Assembly: GCF_026241225.1 (NCBI RefSeq)
Contig: NZ_JAPFQP010000004.1
Location: 558,001-622,000 of the forward strand
Direction of reading: 5' to 3'
Origin: Lentiprolixibacter aurantiacus
GTDB taxonomy: Bacteria > Bacteroidota > Bacteroidia > Flavobacteriales > Flavobacteriaceae
Length of the DNA stretch: 64,000 nt
Position 1 is the first letter of the stretch. Every line of letters begins with the position of its first letter. The notes beneath the pieces were generated by a model that saw only the letters and a program-made list of their open reading frames with translations, had not been told where the DNA came from and did no database searches. The translations under genes and the position numbers were made by a program. This document shows, piece by piece, positions 17,595 to 25,401 of the stretch.

Positions 17595-18869
17595 ATGGAG
17601 ATTGCCGCCTTGCACAGATTGTTTCTCGAAACACCTATTGTATGCACGGACACCCGGAAAATTGATGGGCCGTGTATTTTTTTTGCTCTTAAGGGTGAGA
17701 ATTTCAACGGGAATGCCTATGCCAGGGAAGCCCTTAAAAAAGGAGCTATACTCGCAATTATTGACGAAGAGTATTATGCAACGGGTAATCATACCGTTCT
17801 TGTATCCAATGCCCTAAAGACCCTACAGGACCTCGCCCTCTATCACCGCAATTATTGCGGCACGAAGTTAGTGGCACTTACAGGTAGCAATGGAAAAACC
17901 ACCACTAAAGAGCTCATCCACAACGTACTTAAAACCAGATACAATACCATTGCCACAAAAGGGAACCTAAACAACCACATTGGCGTACCCCTCACCTTGC
18001 TAACTATTAACCCGGAAACTGATATCGCCATTATTGAAATGGGCGCCAACCACCAGAAGGAAATCGCCTTTTTGTGCAAACTGGCAGAACCGGACTATGG
18101 CTATATCACCAATTTTGGCAAAGCCCATCTCGAGGGATTTGGGGGCGTTCAGGGGGTGATCAAAGGCAAAAGTGAGATGTACGACCACCTTATAGCCCAT
18201 GATAAGTTCATATTTTTCAACGCAGATGATCCGATACAGCTCCAAAAATTGAACGCATATGGGAGAAAAACAGGATATAGCAGAGATAAGTCAGACTACA
18301 GGATCATCCGGTTTCTGGGGGCTGATCCATTTGTAAAAATAGGCTTTGACCAGACAACCATCACATCACAATTGATCGGTGCCTATAACTTTGGTAATTG
18401 CTGTGCAGCACTCCTTATCGGGGAATATTTTGAAGTACCCCCTGAAGATATGAAACGGGCCATTGAAAATTATGTGCCTGAGGCTAACCGCTCTCAGTTG
18501 ATTAAGCGCGACGGACTGACCATTGTACTGGATGCATATAATGCCAATCCAAGCAGCATGAAAGTTGCCCTTGAAAACTTCAAAGACATGGAAGCTGAAT
18601 ACAAAATAGTTTTTCTGGGAGATATGTTTGAGCTTGGGCAGGACAGCGCAATGGAGCATCAGCAAATTGCAGAACAAGCCGAAAAGATGGGGTATCAGGG
18701 GGTATTCCTGGTTGGTGAGCACTTTTTCGACACCGCCTCTAGGGCACATAAATTCAAAACTTTTGAGGACCTTAAGGATTACCTCAGGAAACACCCGGTA
18801 ACTGAGGGTACTATTCTGATAAAAGCCTCCAGAGGAATGGCACTGGAGCGGATACTGGACCTCATTTAG
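17595..18869 (+). CDS. murF: UDP-N-acetylmuramoyl-tripeptide--D-alanyl-D-alanine ligase
   Basis: This 424-residue cytoplasmic Mur ligase adds D-Ala-D-Ala to the UDP-MurNAc-tripeptide. The N-terminal domain has TDTRKIDGPCIFFALKGENFNG, the ATP loop is LTGSNGKTTTKELI near residue 95, and the central domain shows NNHIGVPLTLL and EMGANHQKEI with the metal ligands. The C-terminal domain has VLDAYNANPSSM and FLGDMFELG. The position next to gldJ is conserved in Flavobacteriia. Confidence 0.95.
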   Translation: MEIAALHRLFLETPIVCTDTRKIDGPCIFFALKGENFNGNAYAREALKKGAILAIIDEEYYATGNHTVLVSNALKTLQDLALYHRNYCGTKLVALTGSNGKTTTKELIHNVLKTRYNTIATKGNLNNHIGVPLTLLTINPETDIAIIEMGANHQKEIAFLCKLAEPDYGYITNFGKAHLEGFGGVQGVIKGKSEMYDHLIAHDKFIFFNADDPIQLQKLNAYGRKTGYSRDKSDYRIIRFLGADPFVKIGFDQTTITSQLIGAYNFGNCCAALLIGEYFEVPPEDMKRAIENYVPEANRSQLIKRDGLTIVLDAYNANPSSMKVALENFKDMEAEYKIVFLGDMFELGQDSAMEHQQIAEQAEKMGYQGVFLVGEHFFDTASRAHKFKTFEDLKDYLRKHPVTEGTILIKASRGMALERILDLI

Positions 18870-19017
18870 CATACTTGATTTTTAAATCATGCAAATGAGA
18901 AAGAGGATATAGCGATCCGAATAATTTCCCCATGCAAACCTGTCCCAACCAAAGCGTTGGGTTAAAAAATCAACTATTCCGCTTGAGGGGAATACCTTTC
19001 CCTTATGCCCAATTTGA
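18870..19017. other. Intergenic segment after murF with a small hairpin
   Basis: No gene is seen. A 6-bp perfect hairpin (CCCAAC at 18944-18949 with GTTGGG at 18956-18961) followed by TTAAAAAA may be a weak terminator for murF. The rest of the gap up to the tRNA is filled by the two-unit repeat described next. Confidence 0.45.
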
Positions 19018-19230
19018 GGATTACTCACGGCGTTCGTGATCCAAAATCAGTCCGCGGCTGCAAATAAAAAACCGCAGACCTTGACAGGTCCGCTTTGGTT
19101 TTTCCTTTCCCTTCGAAAGCCCGTTGGATTATTCACTACGCTCATGATCCAAATGCAGTCCACGACTGCAAATAAAAAACCGCAGACCTTGACAGGTCCG
19201 CTTTGGTTTTTCCTTTCCCTTCGAAAGCCC
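19018..19230. repeat. Two tandem units of a tRNA-associated repeat (about 105 nt, period 108)
   Basis: Units lie at 19018-19122 and 19126-19230. Each opens with an imperfect inverted repeat (GGATTA..CAC ... GTGATCC), then a CTGCAAATAAAAAACCGCAG stretch, then a hairpin GACCT-tgac-AGGTC followed by a T-rich tract and CTTCGAAAGCCC. The last about 55 nt are identical between the units. Three diverged units of the same family occur at 52985-53361, in the same orientation beside another tRNA-Val. The units have no convincing coding potential. Confidence 0.85.
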
Positions 19231-19256
19231 AAATGAATTTGGCTTTCTTCGGGAAA

Positions 19257-19287
19257 GAAAAAACCAGCACCACATGGTGCTGGTTTT
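19257..19287 (-). terminator. Terminator of tRNA-Val(GAC)
   Basis: On the minus strand CCAGCACC and GGTGCTGG form a perfect 8-bp stem with a 4-nt loop followed by a T run. It lies 15 nt past the tRNA 3' end. The same hairpin with one loop change follows the other tRNA-Val gene at 53368-53387. Confidence 0.85.
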
Positions 19288-19297
19288 CTGCTTGATG

Positions 19298-19372
19298 TGG
19301 AGTGTATTGGATTCGAACCAACGACCCCCGCCCTGTCAAGGCGGTGCTCTAAACCAGCTGAGCTAACACTCC
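19298..19372 (-). tRNA. tRNA-Val, anticodon GAC
   Basis: The 75-nt minus-strand sequence folds into a cloverleaf: acceptor GGAGTGT/ACACTCC, D stem GCTC/GAGC, anticodon stem CCGCC/GGCGG with loop TTGACAG (anticodon GAC in positions 34-36 after U33), 5-nt variable loop, and T arm with loop TTCGAAT. It reads the valine codons GUC and GUU. CCA is not encoded. The GTC seen on the plus strand is the complement, so it is not tRNA-Asp. Confidence 0.93.
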
Positions 19373-19508
19373 TGTTCCCATTTTGGATTTAGAATCACCA
19401 TAAATATAGACCGACGAATATCGTAAATTTATGGGCTTTTTCCTCCAAATCACGGTATTATTTTTGAATGACAGAAACATAGATCAGGCGTATTAATTGA
19501 ATATCCCC

Positions 19509-19516
19509 TAACTTTG
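19509..19516 (+). promoter_or_regulatory. -7 promoter element for exonuclease III gene
   Basis: TAACTTTG matches the Bacteroidota -7 consensus TAnnTTTG at all fixed positions, 44 nt upstream of the xth ATG. No Crp/Fnr-type palindrome lies at the upstream position found in the following 30 kb, so this looks like an ordinary housekeeping promoter. Confidence 0.5.
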
Positions 19517-19560
19517 GAAGCCCGGTTTAAACACAACTTCAGACCCCTTAAACGATAGCT

Positions 19561-20322
19561 ATGAAGATCGTCTCATGGAATGTAAATGGCGTTCGCGCTG
19601 TGATCAAGAAAGATTTTTTCAAATCCCTGGAAGAACTGGATTGGGATGTGCTTTGCCTTCAGGAAACCAAGGCGCAGGACAAGGAAGTTGCGGCGGCCCT
19701 TTCGCCATACCAGAAATATCACCATATCTACAACTCCGCGCTAAAAAAAGGGTATTCCGGAACAACCCTAATCAGCAAAATACCTTTCCAAAGCCATTCC
19801 CTGGATATGGGTGTCGCGGAATTTGATGAAGAGGGTCGTATCATATGCGCAGAATATTCCGCTTTCTTCCTGGTCAATGTATATGTTCCCAATTCCGGCC
19901 AAAAGCTGGAGCGACTGGAATACCGAAAAGCCTGGGACGCTGCTTTTCTGACCTACCTGAAAAACCTGGAATCAAAAAAGCCCGTTGTCGTATGCGGCGA
20001 TTTCAATGTGGCCCATGGTCCTATCGATCTAAAAAATGACAAGACTAATTACAACAAGACCGCAGGTTATACCCAGATTGAGATAGATGGAATGGAGAAT
20101 TATCTTCAGGAGGGCTTCATAGATACATACAGATCCCTCTACCCTGATAATGTAGCCTATACCTATTGGAGCTATCGATTTAAGGCGCGTGAAAGAAATA
20201 CCGGATGGCGGATCGATTATTTTTTGATCAGCAAATCATTGCTTCCAAAATTACAGGAAGTAGAGATACTTTCAGAAATTTACGGCTCGGATCACTGTCC
20301 GCTGCGTATGGTACTGAACTAA
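19561..20322 (+). CDS. xth: Exodeoxyribonuclease III
   Basis: This 253-residue enzyme of the endonuclease/exonuclease/phosphatase fold acts as AP endonuclease and 3'-5' exonuclease in base excision repair. Motifs: SWNVNGVRA, LCLQETKAQ (catalytic Glu), VNVYVPNSG, VVCGDFNVAH, WRIDYFLIS and SDHCPLRMVL with the final catalytic His. The length matches the family. It overlaps the convergent sigma-like gene by 4 nt. Confidence 0.95.
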   Translation: MKIVSWNVNGVRAVIKKDFFKSLEELDWDVLCLQETKAQDKEVAAALSPYQKYHHIYNSALKKGYSGTTLISKIPFQSHSLDMGVAEFDEEGRIICAEYSAFFLVNVYVPNSGQKLERLEYRKAWDAAFLTYLKNLESKKPVVVCGDFNVAHGPIDLKNDKTNYNKTAGYTQIEIDGMENYLQEGFIDTYRSLYPDNVAYTYWSYRFKARERNTGWRIDYFLISKSLLPKLQEVEILSEIYGSDHCPLRMVLN

Positions 20323-21017
20323 ATTAATCTGAACTTTTCGAACATAATCCGGAGCATCCTGCTCACCTTTTCCTCGTTAATGTGCATTATCTCCGAAATA
20401 TCTTTTTGGGTCTGATCGCCAAAAACAAAAAGTTCAAGCATGTGTCTGCTACGGGAAGGAATCCTATCGTATACACTTCCCATTAAACCGCGTTTTTCCT
20501 CTGACAGAAAGTTAGATTCATCAAGGTCCAGCTTATGGATCAGCTGCTGCTCAACTGCTTCATCCAGAAGTATAGGAGGAGACCATTGATGATCCTGTTT
20601 ATAGGAAATGTCGTCCAACTCGGTTTTAAGCAAGAGATCACCATCAACATCAACAAACCATTTTTCCTGTAATCGGTTCAATTCCTGCTTCAGAATATTA
20701 TCCGCATGTATTGCGGTCGATGTTTCGGCTTCCTGTTGTAGCAGATCATCGATCTTAGTTATGGATTTTTCGAACAACAGATGTTTCAGTTTATTGAGGT
20801 CCATATCCTCCGGCAAATTCCGGAAGATATCTAAATACACCTCATCCAGCATCCCCCTGGGGTCATAGAATTGCCGGTCAATTTTCCCCTGGTTTTCGGA
20901 CACCTTGAGGCTTGCGACCATAAATCGCTCCAATTCCGGAACCAATGATTTTATCCTTTCGTAAAAGTCCTTGAAATTATCTTCAGCTTTATATTTTAAT
21001 AACTCCCTAGTTGGCAT
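20319..21017 (-). CDS. Sigma-70 family-like protein
   Basis: Start taken at ATG 21017 (232 residues); a GTG lies 6 nt further out. The C-terminal 45 residues (RHMLELFVFGDQTQKDISEI onward to MFEKFRLI) read as a sigma region 4 helix-turn-helix. The N-terminal half has YDPRGMLDEVYLDIFRNLPE, like region 2 of ECF-type sigma factors, but the segment between is long and acidic (about residues 105-175), unlike a typical ECF factor. It may be a sigma factor or a DNA-binding relative. Its promoter carries a Crp/Fnr-type box, so it may extend the regulon as a second tier. Confidence 0.65.
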   Translation of the reverse strand: MPTRELLKYKAEDNFKDFYERIKSLVPELERFMVASLKVSENQGKIDRQFYDPRGMLDEVYLDIFRNLPEDMDLNKLKHLLFEKSITKIDDLLQQEAETSTAIHADNILKQELNRLQEKWFVDVDGDLLLKTELDDISYKQDHQWSPPILLDEAVEQQLIHKLDLDESNFLSEEKRGLMGSVYDRIPSRSRHMLELFVFGDQTQKDISEIMHINEEKVSRMLRIMFEKFRLI

Positions 21018-21071
21018 AATCACGATTTATACGTTAATAATGGCCTTAATAAAGGCTCTCCAATGCTTTTC

Positions 21072-21114
21072 TAAAGCTACATTATCCAAGTCGGGCCCAC
21101 TATGACTTCTGTCA
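21072..21114 (-). promoter_or_regulatory. Crp/Fnr-type box and -7 element for the sigma-like gene
   Basis: The palindrome TGACTTCTGTCA (21103-21114) is followed on the minus strand, 35 nt from its first base, by TAGCTTTA (21079-21072), which matches five of six fixed positions of TAnnTTTG. The predicted transcript starts about 50 nt upstream of the ATG. Confidence 0.65.
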
Positions 21115-21195
21115 GGTTTTGATAACAGCTCTGCATTGATGATTTGGAAAAAATCAAATCAAACTTTCAATAAATCAACCGGTTAAGACCGGGCC

Positions 21196-21238
21196 TGACC
21201 AAGATCATTTCAAAGGAGGAAGTTTTCCATTAGATTTG
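21196..21238 (+). promoter_or_regulatory. Crp/Fnr-type box and -7 element for the hsp20 gene
   Basis: TGACCAAGATCA (21196-21207), continuing into TTTCA, is followed at offset 35 by TAGATTTG (21231-21238), a full match to TAnnTTTG. The expected transcription start near 21245 rules out the ATG at 21250 as a good start and favours 21274. Confidence 0.75.
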
Positions 21239-21273
21239 GTGCCGATTTAATGTATAACCCAAAAGTATTTATC

Positions 21274-21744
21274 ATGTCACTTGTAAAATTTAAAAAAAGG
21301 ACTCGACCTTTTGCCGATCTGGTTACTTCCGATTTTTTTGACATGGAAGATTTCTTTGACAATCGATTCTGGAAAAGAGGCCTGTTAAATGAGCGCTTCT
21401 GGAATGGCAGGACCGGGGAACCCGCCCTGAACATTAAGGAATTGGATGATCATTTCGAAATTGAACTGGCTGCACCAGGATTTTCCAAAAAAGATTTTGA
21501 CATTACTCTGGAAGATGGCTACCTGCGTGTTTCTGCTGAAAAATCAGCCGAAAAAGAAGAGAAAGAAGAGGAGTTCACCAGGAAAGAATTCAGCTATAAT
21601 GCTTTTGAAAGGTCATTATTGTTACCAGAAAGTGTAAAGGATGAAGAAATTGAAGCCAAGTACAAAGATGGCATCCTGCGCTTCAATCTGGTAAAAAAAG
21701 AGGAAGTTGTGAAAAAAGCACCTAAAAAGGTGGAGATTTCATGA
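21274..21744 (+). CDS. Small heat-shock protein, Hsp20/alpha-crystallin family
   Basis: This 156-residue ATP-independent chaperone holds unfolding proteins. The alpha-crystallin domain spans about residues 45-140 with LNIKELDDHFEIELAAPGFS, DITLEDGYLRVSAEKS and the end motif YKDGILRFNLVKKEE. The start at 21274 (MSLVKFKKR) is preferred over 21250 because of the promoter geometry and family alignment. A long perfect terminator hairpin follows. Hsp20 is also a hallmark of the mycobacterial dormancy regulon. Confidence 0.92.
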   Translation: MSLVKFKKRTRPFADLVTSDFFDMEDFFDNRFWKRGLLNERFWNGRTGEPALNIKELDDHFEIELAAPGFSKKDFDITLEDGYLRVSAEKSAEKEEKEEEFTRKEFSYNAFERSLLLPESVKDEEIEAKYKDGILRFNLVKKEEVVKKAPKKVEIS

Positions 21745-21765
21745 CGGTCTTGTTTAATTAGTCAG

Positions 21766-21824
21766 GCCCTGGAAAACTTGTGTTGTCCATGTAATTTACA
21801 GGTTTTCCGGGGCTTATTTTGTTT
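21766..21824 (+). terminator. Long terminator hairpin after hsp20
   Basis: Two 16-nt arms (21766-21781 and 21798-21813) pair along their whole length with two G-U pairs, followed by TTATTTTGTTT. It separates hsp20 from the convergent patatin gene and could work for both. Confidence 0.75.
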
Positions 21825-21836
21825 AGGGCACACATC

Positions 21837-22604
21837 CTACTTTTCAAAAGTCCCCCGATTTGCATCCAAAGTCCTCAATGCAGATTCGTAACCCAATTGA
21901 TAGATCGTTTCCAGGTTATTGAGATCAAATGTGCCAAAGCGCTTGAGCCCTTGTGGCGAAATAACAACGGTACAAAACTCAAATTTGGATAGTGAGTCCC
22001 GGGAGGCACGGATCTGATAAGCGCGTTCCAGTATGGACAAAGAGTGTTTAAAGTCTTGATAGCCCTTTTGTTCAAACGGGTTGACATAAATCCCGATAAG
22101 CTTTTCACATTTGCCGGAAACCAAGTCTACCGGAAAATTATTGAGAACCCCCCCATCAATATAATACGCATCACCTATCCTTACAGGTGTAAAAACCCCT
22201 GGAAAAGCGGCCGAAGCAAGAATAGGCCTGACCAGTTCACCCTCGCTGAAAACTACCGGAGATCCCGAGAGCAAATTCGTAGCCGTAACCAGCACAGGAA
22301 TGGAAAGGGAAGAAAAATTGTCAGAAGCAAAACATTCACAAAAGCGATTGTAGAACTTCTCCGTGTCTACAAAACCAGGTTTGCTAACTGCATATTTCTT
22401 TAAACTGAATATTTCCGTGCTCCTGATGAATTCAAAAATATCTTCAGGCTCCATGCCTGCAGCATATAAGGCACCTATAATGGCCCCTGCGCTTGTGCCT
22501 GCAATAATTTCGGGTTTCAAACCCCATTCCCTGAAAACCTGAAGCGCTCCGAGATGCGCTATTCCGCGCGCACCTCCTCCACTAAGCACCAGTCCTAGCT
22601 CCAT
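21837..22604 (-). CDS. Patatin-like phospholipase
   Basis: This 255-residue lipase/acyl hydrolase shows the patatin oxyanion loop SGGGARG near residue 9, the nucleophile elbow GTSAG near residue 40 and the catalytic Asp in YIDGGVLNNFP (DGG). It hydrolyses phospholipid acyl chains in the cytoplasm or at the membrane; no signal peptide is seen. It is 114 nt downstream of the DUF6327-like gene on the same strand and has no Crp/Fnr-type box of its own, so it may be transcribed with the YtxH operon. Confidence 0.9.
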   Translation of the reverse strand: MELGLVLSGGGARGIAHLGALQVFREWGLKPEIIAGTSAGAIIGALYAAGMEPEDIFEFIRSTEIFSLKKYAVSKPGFVDTEKFYNRFCECFASDNFSSLSIPVLVTATNLLSGSPVVFSEGELVRPILASAAFPGVFTPVRIGDAYYIDGGVLNNFPVDLVSGKCEKLIGIYVNPFEQKGYQDFKHSLSILERAYQIRASRDSLSKFEFCTVVISPQGLKRFGTFDLNNLETIYQLGYESALRTLDANRGTFEK

Positions 22605-22718
22605 AAGCTGTCGCTGCTTAAATTAAAAAATTGATTTTACTGTGATAAATTTAGGAAAGTTGCTCCTTTTGGTCGAATCTGGCAGGTAATAACCAAAAAA
22701 AGCCACAAATTAATGTGG

Positions 22719-22952
22719 CTAGACTTCTTCCTTTTTCCGGGATTGGATTTTTTTCATTATCCGGGTCAGCACCAGTGGGATCATGACCCGGGCTAAGGTC
22801 CCATCCATACTACGAACGAGGTTAACCGGATACAGGTGATTTTTTATATCGTAAATCCTGAGCTTTGCGCATTCCTTATCTATTTCACGCTTAAGCGTAA
22901 GGATCTTAAGTTGCTCATCTATTTCATCAAAAGAACTAAATTGTTTTGTCAT
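22719..22952 (-). CDS. Small DUF6327-like protein
   Basis: This 77-residue protein (SSFDEIDEQLKILTLKREID at residues 6-25) resembles a small flavobacterial family I recall as DUF6327; the assignment is from memory. It has a charged helical N-terminus and a hydrophobic patch (VMIPLVLTRIMKKI) near the C-terminus that may touch the membrane. Its ATG overlaps the stop of the holin-like gene by 4 nt. Third gene of the YtxH operon. Function unknown. Confidence 0.65.
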   Translation of the reverse strand: MTKQFSSFDEIDEQLKILTLKREIDKECAKLRIYDIKNHLYPVNLVRSMDGTLARVMIPLVLTRIMKKIQSRKKEEV

Positions 22953-23299
22953 GACTCGTCAAAATAATGTTTGGAGAACATTCTTAAAATGGGTTTGTTG
23001 AGCTTTTCCCTCAATACATAGCCAACAAATGCCAGTAACAGGTATATGAGGCCTACTATGAGGAATCCATACAACAGATTATCTAATTCCTCGCCTAAGG
23101 CAAAAGAAGCTGCCAGGCTCAAAAATAACAAGGTCAGTATGGCAAGGACTCCTATCAATACAACTTTGGCAAAATAGGTAACCAGTACCATGGAGATCTT
23201 AAAACTTTTGAGCTTGGCATACTCCAGGCTGTGTTCTACATAAGCAGACACCTCCTTATCGATCTCAGAAAAATCGTGCTTCAATTCTTCAAAAGCCAT
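22949..23299 (-). CDS. Phage holin family-like (holin-X type) membrane protein
   Basis: This 116-residue protein has an amphipathic N-terminus (SAYVEHSLEYAKLKSFKISM) and two hydrophobic segments (about residues 38-65 and 75-97), the layout of the putative Actinobacterial Holin-X/YqjE-like families found next to YtxH genes. The holin label is a family name only; there are no phage genes nearby. It starts 3 nt after the YtxH gene and overlaps the next gene by 4 nt. It probably acts in envelope stress. Confidence 0.7.
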   Translation of the reverse strand: MAFEELKHDFSEIDKEVSAYVEHSLEYAKLKSFKISMVLVTYFAKVVLIGVLAILTLLFLSLAASFALGEELDNLLYGFLIVGLIYLLLAFVGYVLREKLNKPILRMFSKHYFDES

Positions 23300-23302
23300 G
23301 GG

Positions 23303-23635
23303 TCAGGTTTTCTGAAGTTCGGCATTCTTTTTCCTGAGCTCTTCTAATTTTCGTTCCAAGGTTACAATGATATCATCGGCCTTATAGCTCATGGTAGATA
23401 TAGTATCTTCCAGTTTTTGCTCAAATGCCTCTTTTTTCTCATTGGCAGTCTTAGTTAATTCTTCCTTGGCGTGCACTATCCTTTCGGTAAGATCTTCTTT
23501 AGCATCCAATGCTTTCCTTTTGATCTTTTTCCTGGTTTTAATTCCTTCGTCCGGAGCGTACAGGATACCGATTCCCGCTCCTATTGCAGCACCAGTCAAC
23601 AATGCCAGCAATACATTTCCACTGTTATCTGTCAT
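23303..23635 (-). CDS. YtxH domain-containing protein
   Basis: This 110-residue protein has one N-terminal glycine-rich membrane segment (VLLALLTGAAIGAGIGILY) followed by APDEGIKTRKKI, the YtxH signature, and then a long charged coiled coil to the end. YtxH proteins are general stress proteins of unclear mechanism. It is the first gene of a three-gene minus-strand operon and has a Crp/Fnr-type promoter. Confidence 0.88.
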   Translation of the reverse strand: MTDNSGNVLLALLTGAAIGAGIGILYAPDEGIKTRKKIKRKALDAKEDLTERIVHAKEELTKTANEKKEAFEQKLEDTISTMSYKADDIIVTLERKLEELRKKNAELQKT

Positions 23636-23664
23636 GACTATAAACGTTTTAATTATTTATCACC

Positions 23665-23738
23665 CCAATGTACAGGTTAGTACTATCCTGTGAAATGACC
23701 TTGGTCATTTCAAATGTGAAAAGCTCATTATTATTTTG
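23665..23738. promoter_or_regulatory. Divergent promoters sharing one Crp/Fnr-type palindrome
   Basis: TGACCTTGGTCA (23696-23707) is a perfect palindrome. At offset 35 on the plus strand lies TTATTTTG (23731-23738) for the lipoprotein gene; at offset 35 on the minus strand lies TACATTGG (23672-23665) for the YtxH operon. Each matches five of six fixed -7 positions, so one site can serve both directions. Confidence 0.7.
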
Positions 23739-23761
23739 AACTATGTTAAAAACTATATCCA

Positions 23762-24151
23762 ATGAAAATCTTTAAACTGAGTCAACGTTTGCTCCTGGGT
23801 GGATTTATATGGTTATTAATGGGTTGCGGACCAGTCCTTATAACTTCGAGACCCTCATCTCCGCCGCCTCCATGGTTTTATCCTAACCGGCTGGAAGTAG
23901 TACGCTATGTCTATTTTCCTGAACTGACCATTTACTATGACCTGAATACCAGCATGTACGTTTACCTCAATGGAGGGGTATGGATACGCAGGAAGGTGCT
24001 ACCCCCACGTTACCGAAGCTACAACCTCCGAAGATCGCGTTACGTAAGGATCCGGGATTACAGGGGAGACCGAATAGAAGAATATCACAACAACAGGTCT
24101 AACAGGGGTCGAAGCAACCTGGACAGGTCACAGAGCCGCAGGAAAGATTGA
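23762..24151 (+). CDS. Hypothetical lipoprotein with Arg-rich tail
   Basis: This 129-residue protein has a lipoprotein signal with lipobox LLMGC (Cys at residue 23). The middle (VVRYVYFPELTIYYDLNTSM) is Tyr-rich and beta-like, and the last 45 residues are rich in Arg, Ser and Asn. I do not recognise a named family. It is monocistronic, converges on ackA and shares a palindrome with the YtxH operon, which suggests an envelope stress role. Confidence 0.7.
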   Translation: MKIFKLSQRLLLGGFIWLLMGCGPVLITSRPSSPPPPWFYPNRLEVVRYVYFPELTIYYDLNTSMYVYLNGGVWIRRKVLPPRYRSYNLRRSRYVRIRDYRGDRIEEYHNNRSNRGRSNLDRSQSRRKD

Positions 24152-24209
24152 TCTTCTCCAATCCCTGGAAAGAGAAACATTACTGTCCTGCTCTACTTCC
24201 TTCAGTAGG

Positions 24210-25391
24210 CTACTTCAGTAATTGGTAAGTCTGCCTGGCTATTTCCAATTCCTCATTGGTTGGAACGATTAGGATTTTAACCCGGCCATCGAAGGACTGC
24301 ACCTCGCATATGCCTCGTTTAGCTTTCTGGTTCTTATCAGGGTCGATCTCAAGGCCCAGATAATCCATTTCACCACAGACCTGTTCCCTTACCAATGCAG
24401 AATTCTCACCAATCCCAGCGGTGAAAACCAACACATCCAGGCCGTTCATGGCTGCAGCATAGGCGCCGATATATTTTCGGATACGGTAGGACATCATATC
24501 GAGGGCCAGTATACTATTTCTATCCCCTTTTTCGGCGGCTGACTGAATATCGCGCAAGTCTCTTAATCTGGTCAGGCCGTACATACCACTTTCCTTAACC
24601 AGGATCTGGTTTAGCTCTTCAGCCGTGTAGCCTCTCTCCAATAGATAAAAAATGAGCGCGTGATCAATATCTCCGCTTCGGGTACCCATGATCAGTCCGT
24701 TGGAAGGTCCGAATCCCAGACTATGGTCAACACTTTTTCCGTCCCTGATAGCGGTAATACTGCACCCGTTGCCCAGATGAATGGTGATCATGCGCGATGG
24801 GATCCGGCCCAGATATTCCGACGCCCTTTCTGATACATACTTATGACTTGTACCATGGAAGCCGTAGACCCTTATGCCATGATCATCATAAAAGACATTG
24901 GGAATGGCATAACGATAGGCCTTTTCCGGTATAGATTGGTGAAATGCGGTATCAAAGACAGCAACCTGTTCCGCTTCAGGAAACAATTGTTCAGATACTT
25001 CAATCCCAAGCAGGTTGTTGGGATTGTGCAAAGGCGCAAGAGAGGCCAATTCCTTTATTTTCTCCTTTACAATTTGTGTTACTTTCACGGTTTGGGCATA
25101 AAACTTCCCCCCATGAACCACCCTGTGGCCAACAGCACTGATCTTCTGTCCCGGCTGTAGTAAGCCCAATTCCGGGTTTGTCAGATGGGTCGCAATAATT
25201 TCAAGTCCTTTTTGATGGCCTGGCACCTCCTGTTCCTTATCATATTCCCCTTTGGTAGTCTCAAGGTAAAAGCGGGCCCCGGGATTGCCTATGCGCTCTA
25301 CAAAACCCGAACACATCATTGTTCCAGAAGGCATGGACAGAAGTTGGAACTTAATGGAAGAGCTTCCTGAATTCAATACCAGAATTAGCAT
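24210..25391 (-). CDS. ackA: Acetate kinase
   Basis: This 393-residue enzyme makes ATP and acetate from acetyl phosphate. It shows the acetokinase signatures LVLNSGSSSIKFQL at the N-terminus, VVHGG, VFDTAFHQSIPEKAY, GFHGTSHKYV, HLGNGCSI and FTAGIGENS. It follows pta by 10 nt. Together they give substrate-level ATP from acetyl-CoA, useful when respiration is limited. They lie at the end of an operon led by three universal stress protein genes. Confidence 0.96.
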   Translation of the reverse strand: MLILVLNSGSSSIKFQLLSMPSGTMMCSGFVERIGNPGARFYLETTKGEYDKEQEVPGHQKGLEIIATHLTNPELGLLQPGQKISAVGHRVVHGGKFYAQTVKVTQIVKEKIKELASLAPLHNPNNLLGIEVSEQLFPEAEQVAVFDTAFHQSIPEKAYRYAIPNVFYDDHGIRVYGFHGTSHKYVSERASEYLGRIPSRMITIHLGNGCSITAIRDGKSVDHSLGFGPSNGLIMGTRSGDIDHALIFYLLERGYTAEELNQILVKESGMYGLTRLRDLRDIQSAAEKGDRNSILALDMMSYRIRKYIGAYAAAMNGLDVLVFTAGIGENSALVREQVCGEMDYLGLEIDPDKNQKAKRGICEVQSFDGRVKILIVPTNEELEIARQTYQLLK

Positions 25392-25401
25392 AATATCTTA
25401 T

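Noticed and set aside
19018-19230. CRISPR-like array
   Set aside because: Only two long units with no spacers of uniform size and no cas genes.
19036-19339. Open frames of about 60-66 codons over the first repeat and tRNA (both strands)
   Set aside because: They run through tandem repeats and a tRNA and repeat the same peptide per unit. No homologue-like features or start context; they are repeat artefacts.
19298-19372. tRNA-Asp(GTC)
   Set aside because: GTC is seen on the plus strand; the tRNA is on the minus strand, where the loop TTGACAG gives anticodon GAC, valine.
22949-23299. Prophage remnant because of a holin-like gene
   Set aside because: No other phage gene is near; the family name is historical and the protein belongs to a stress operon.
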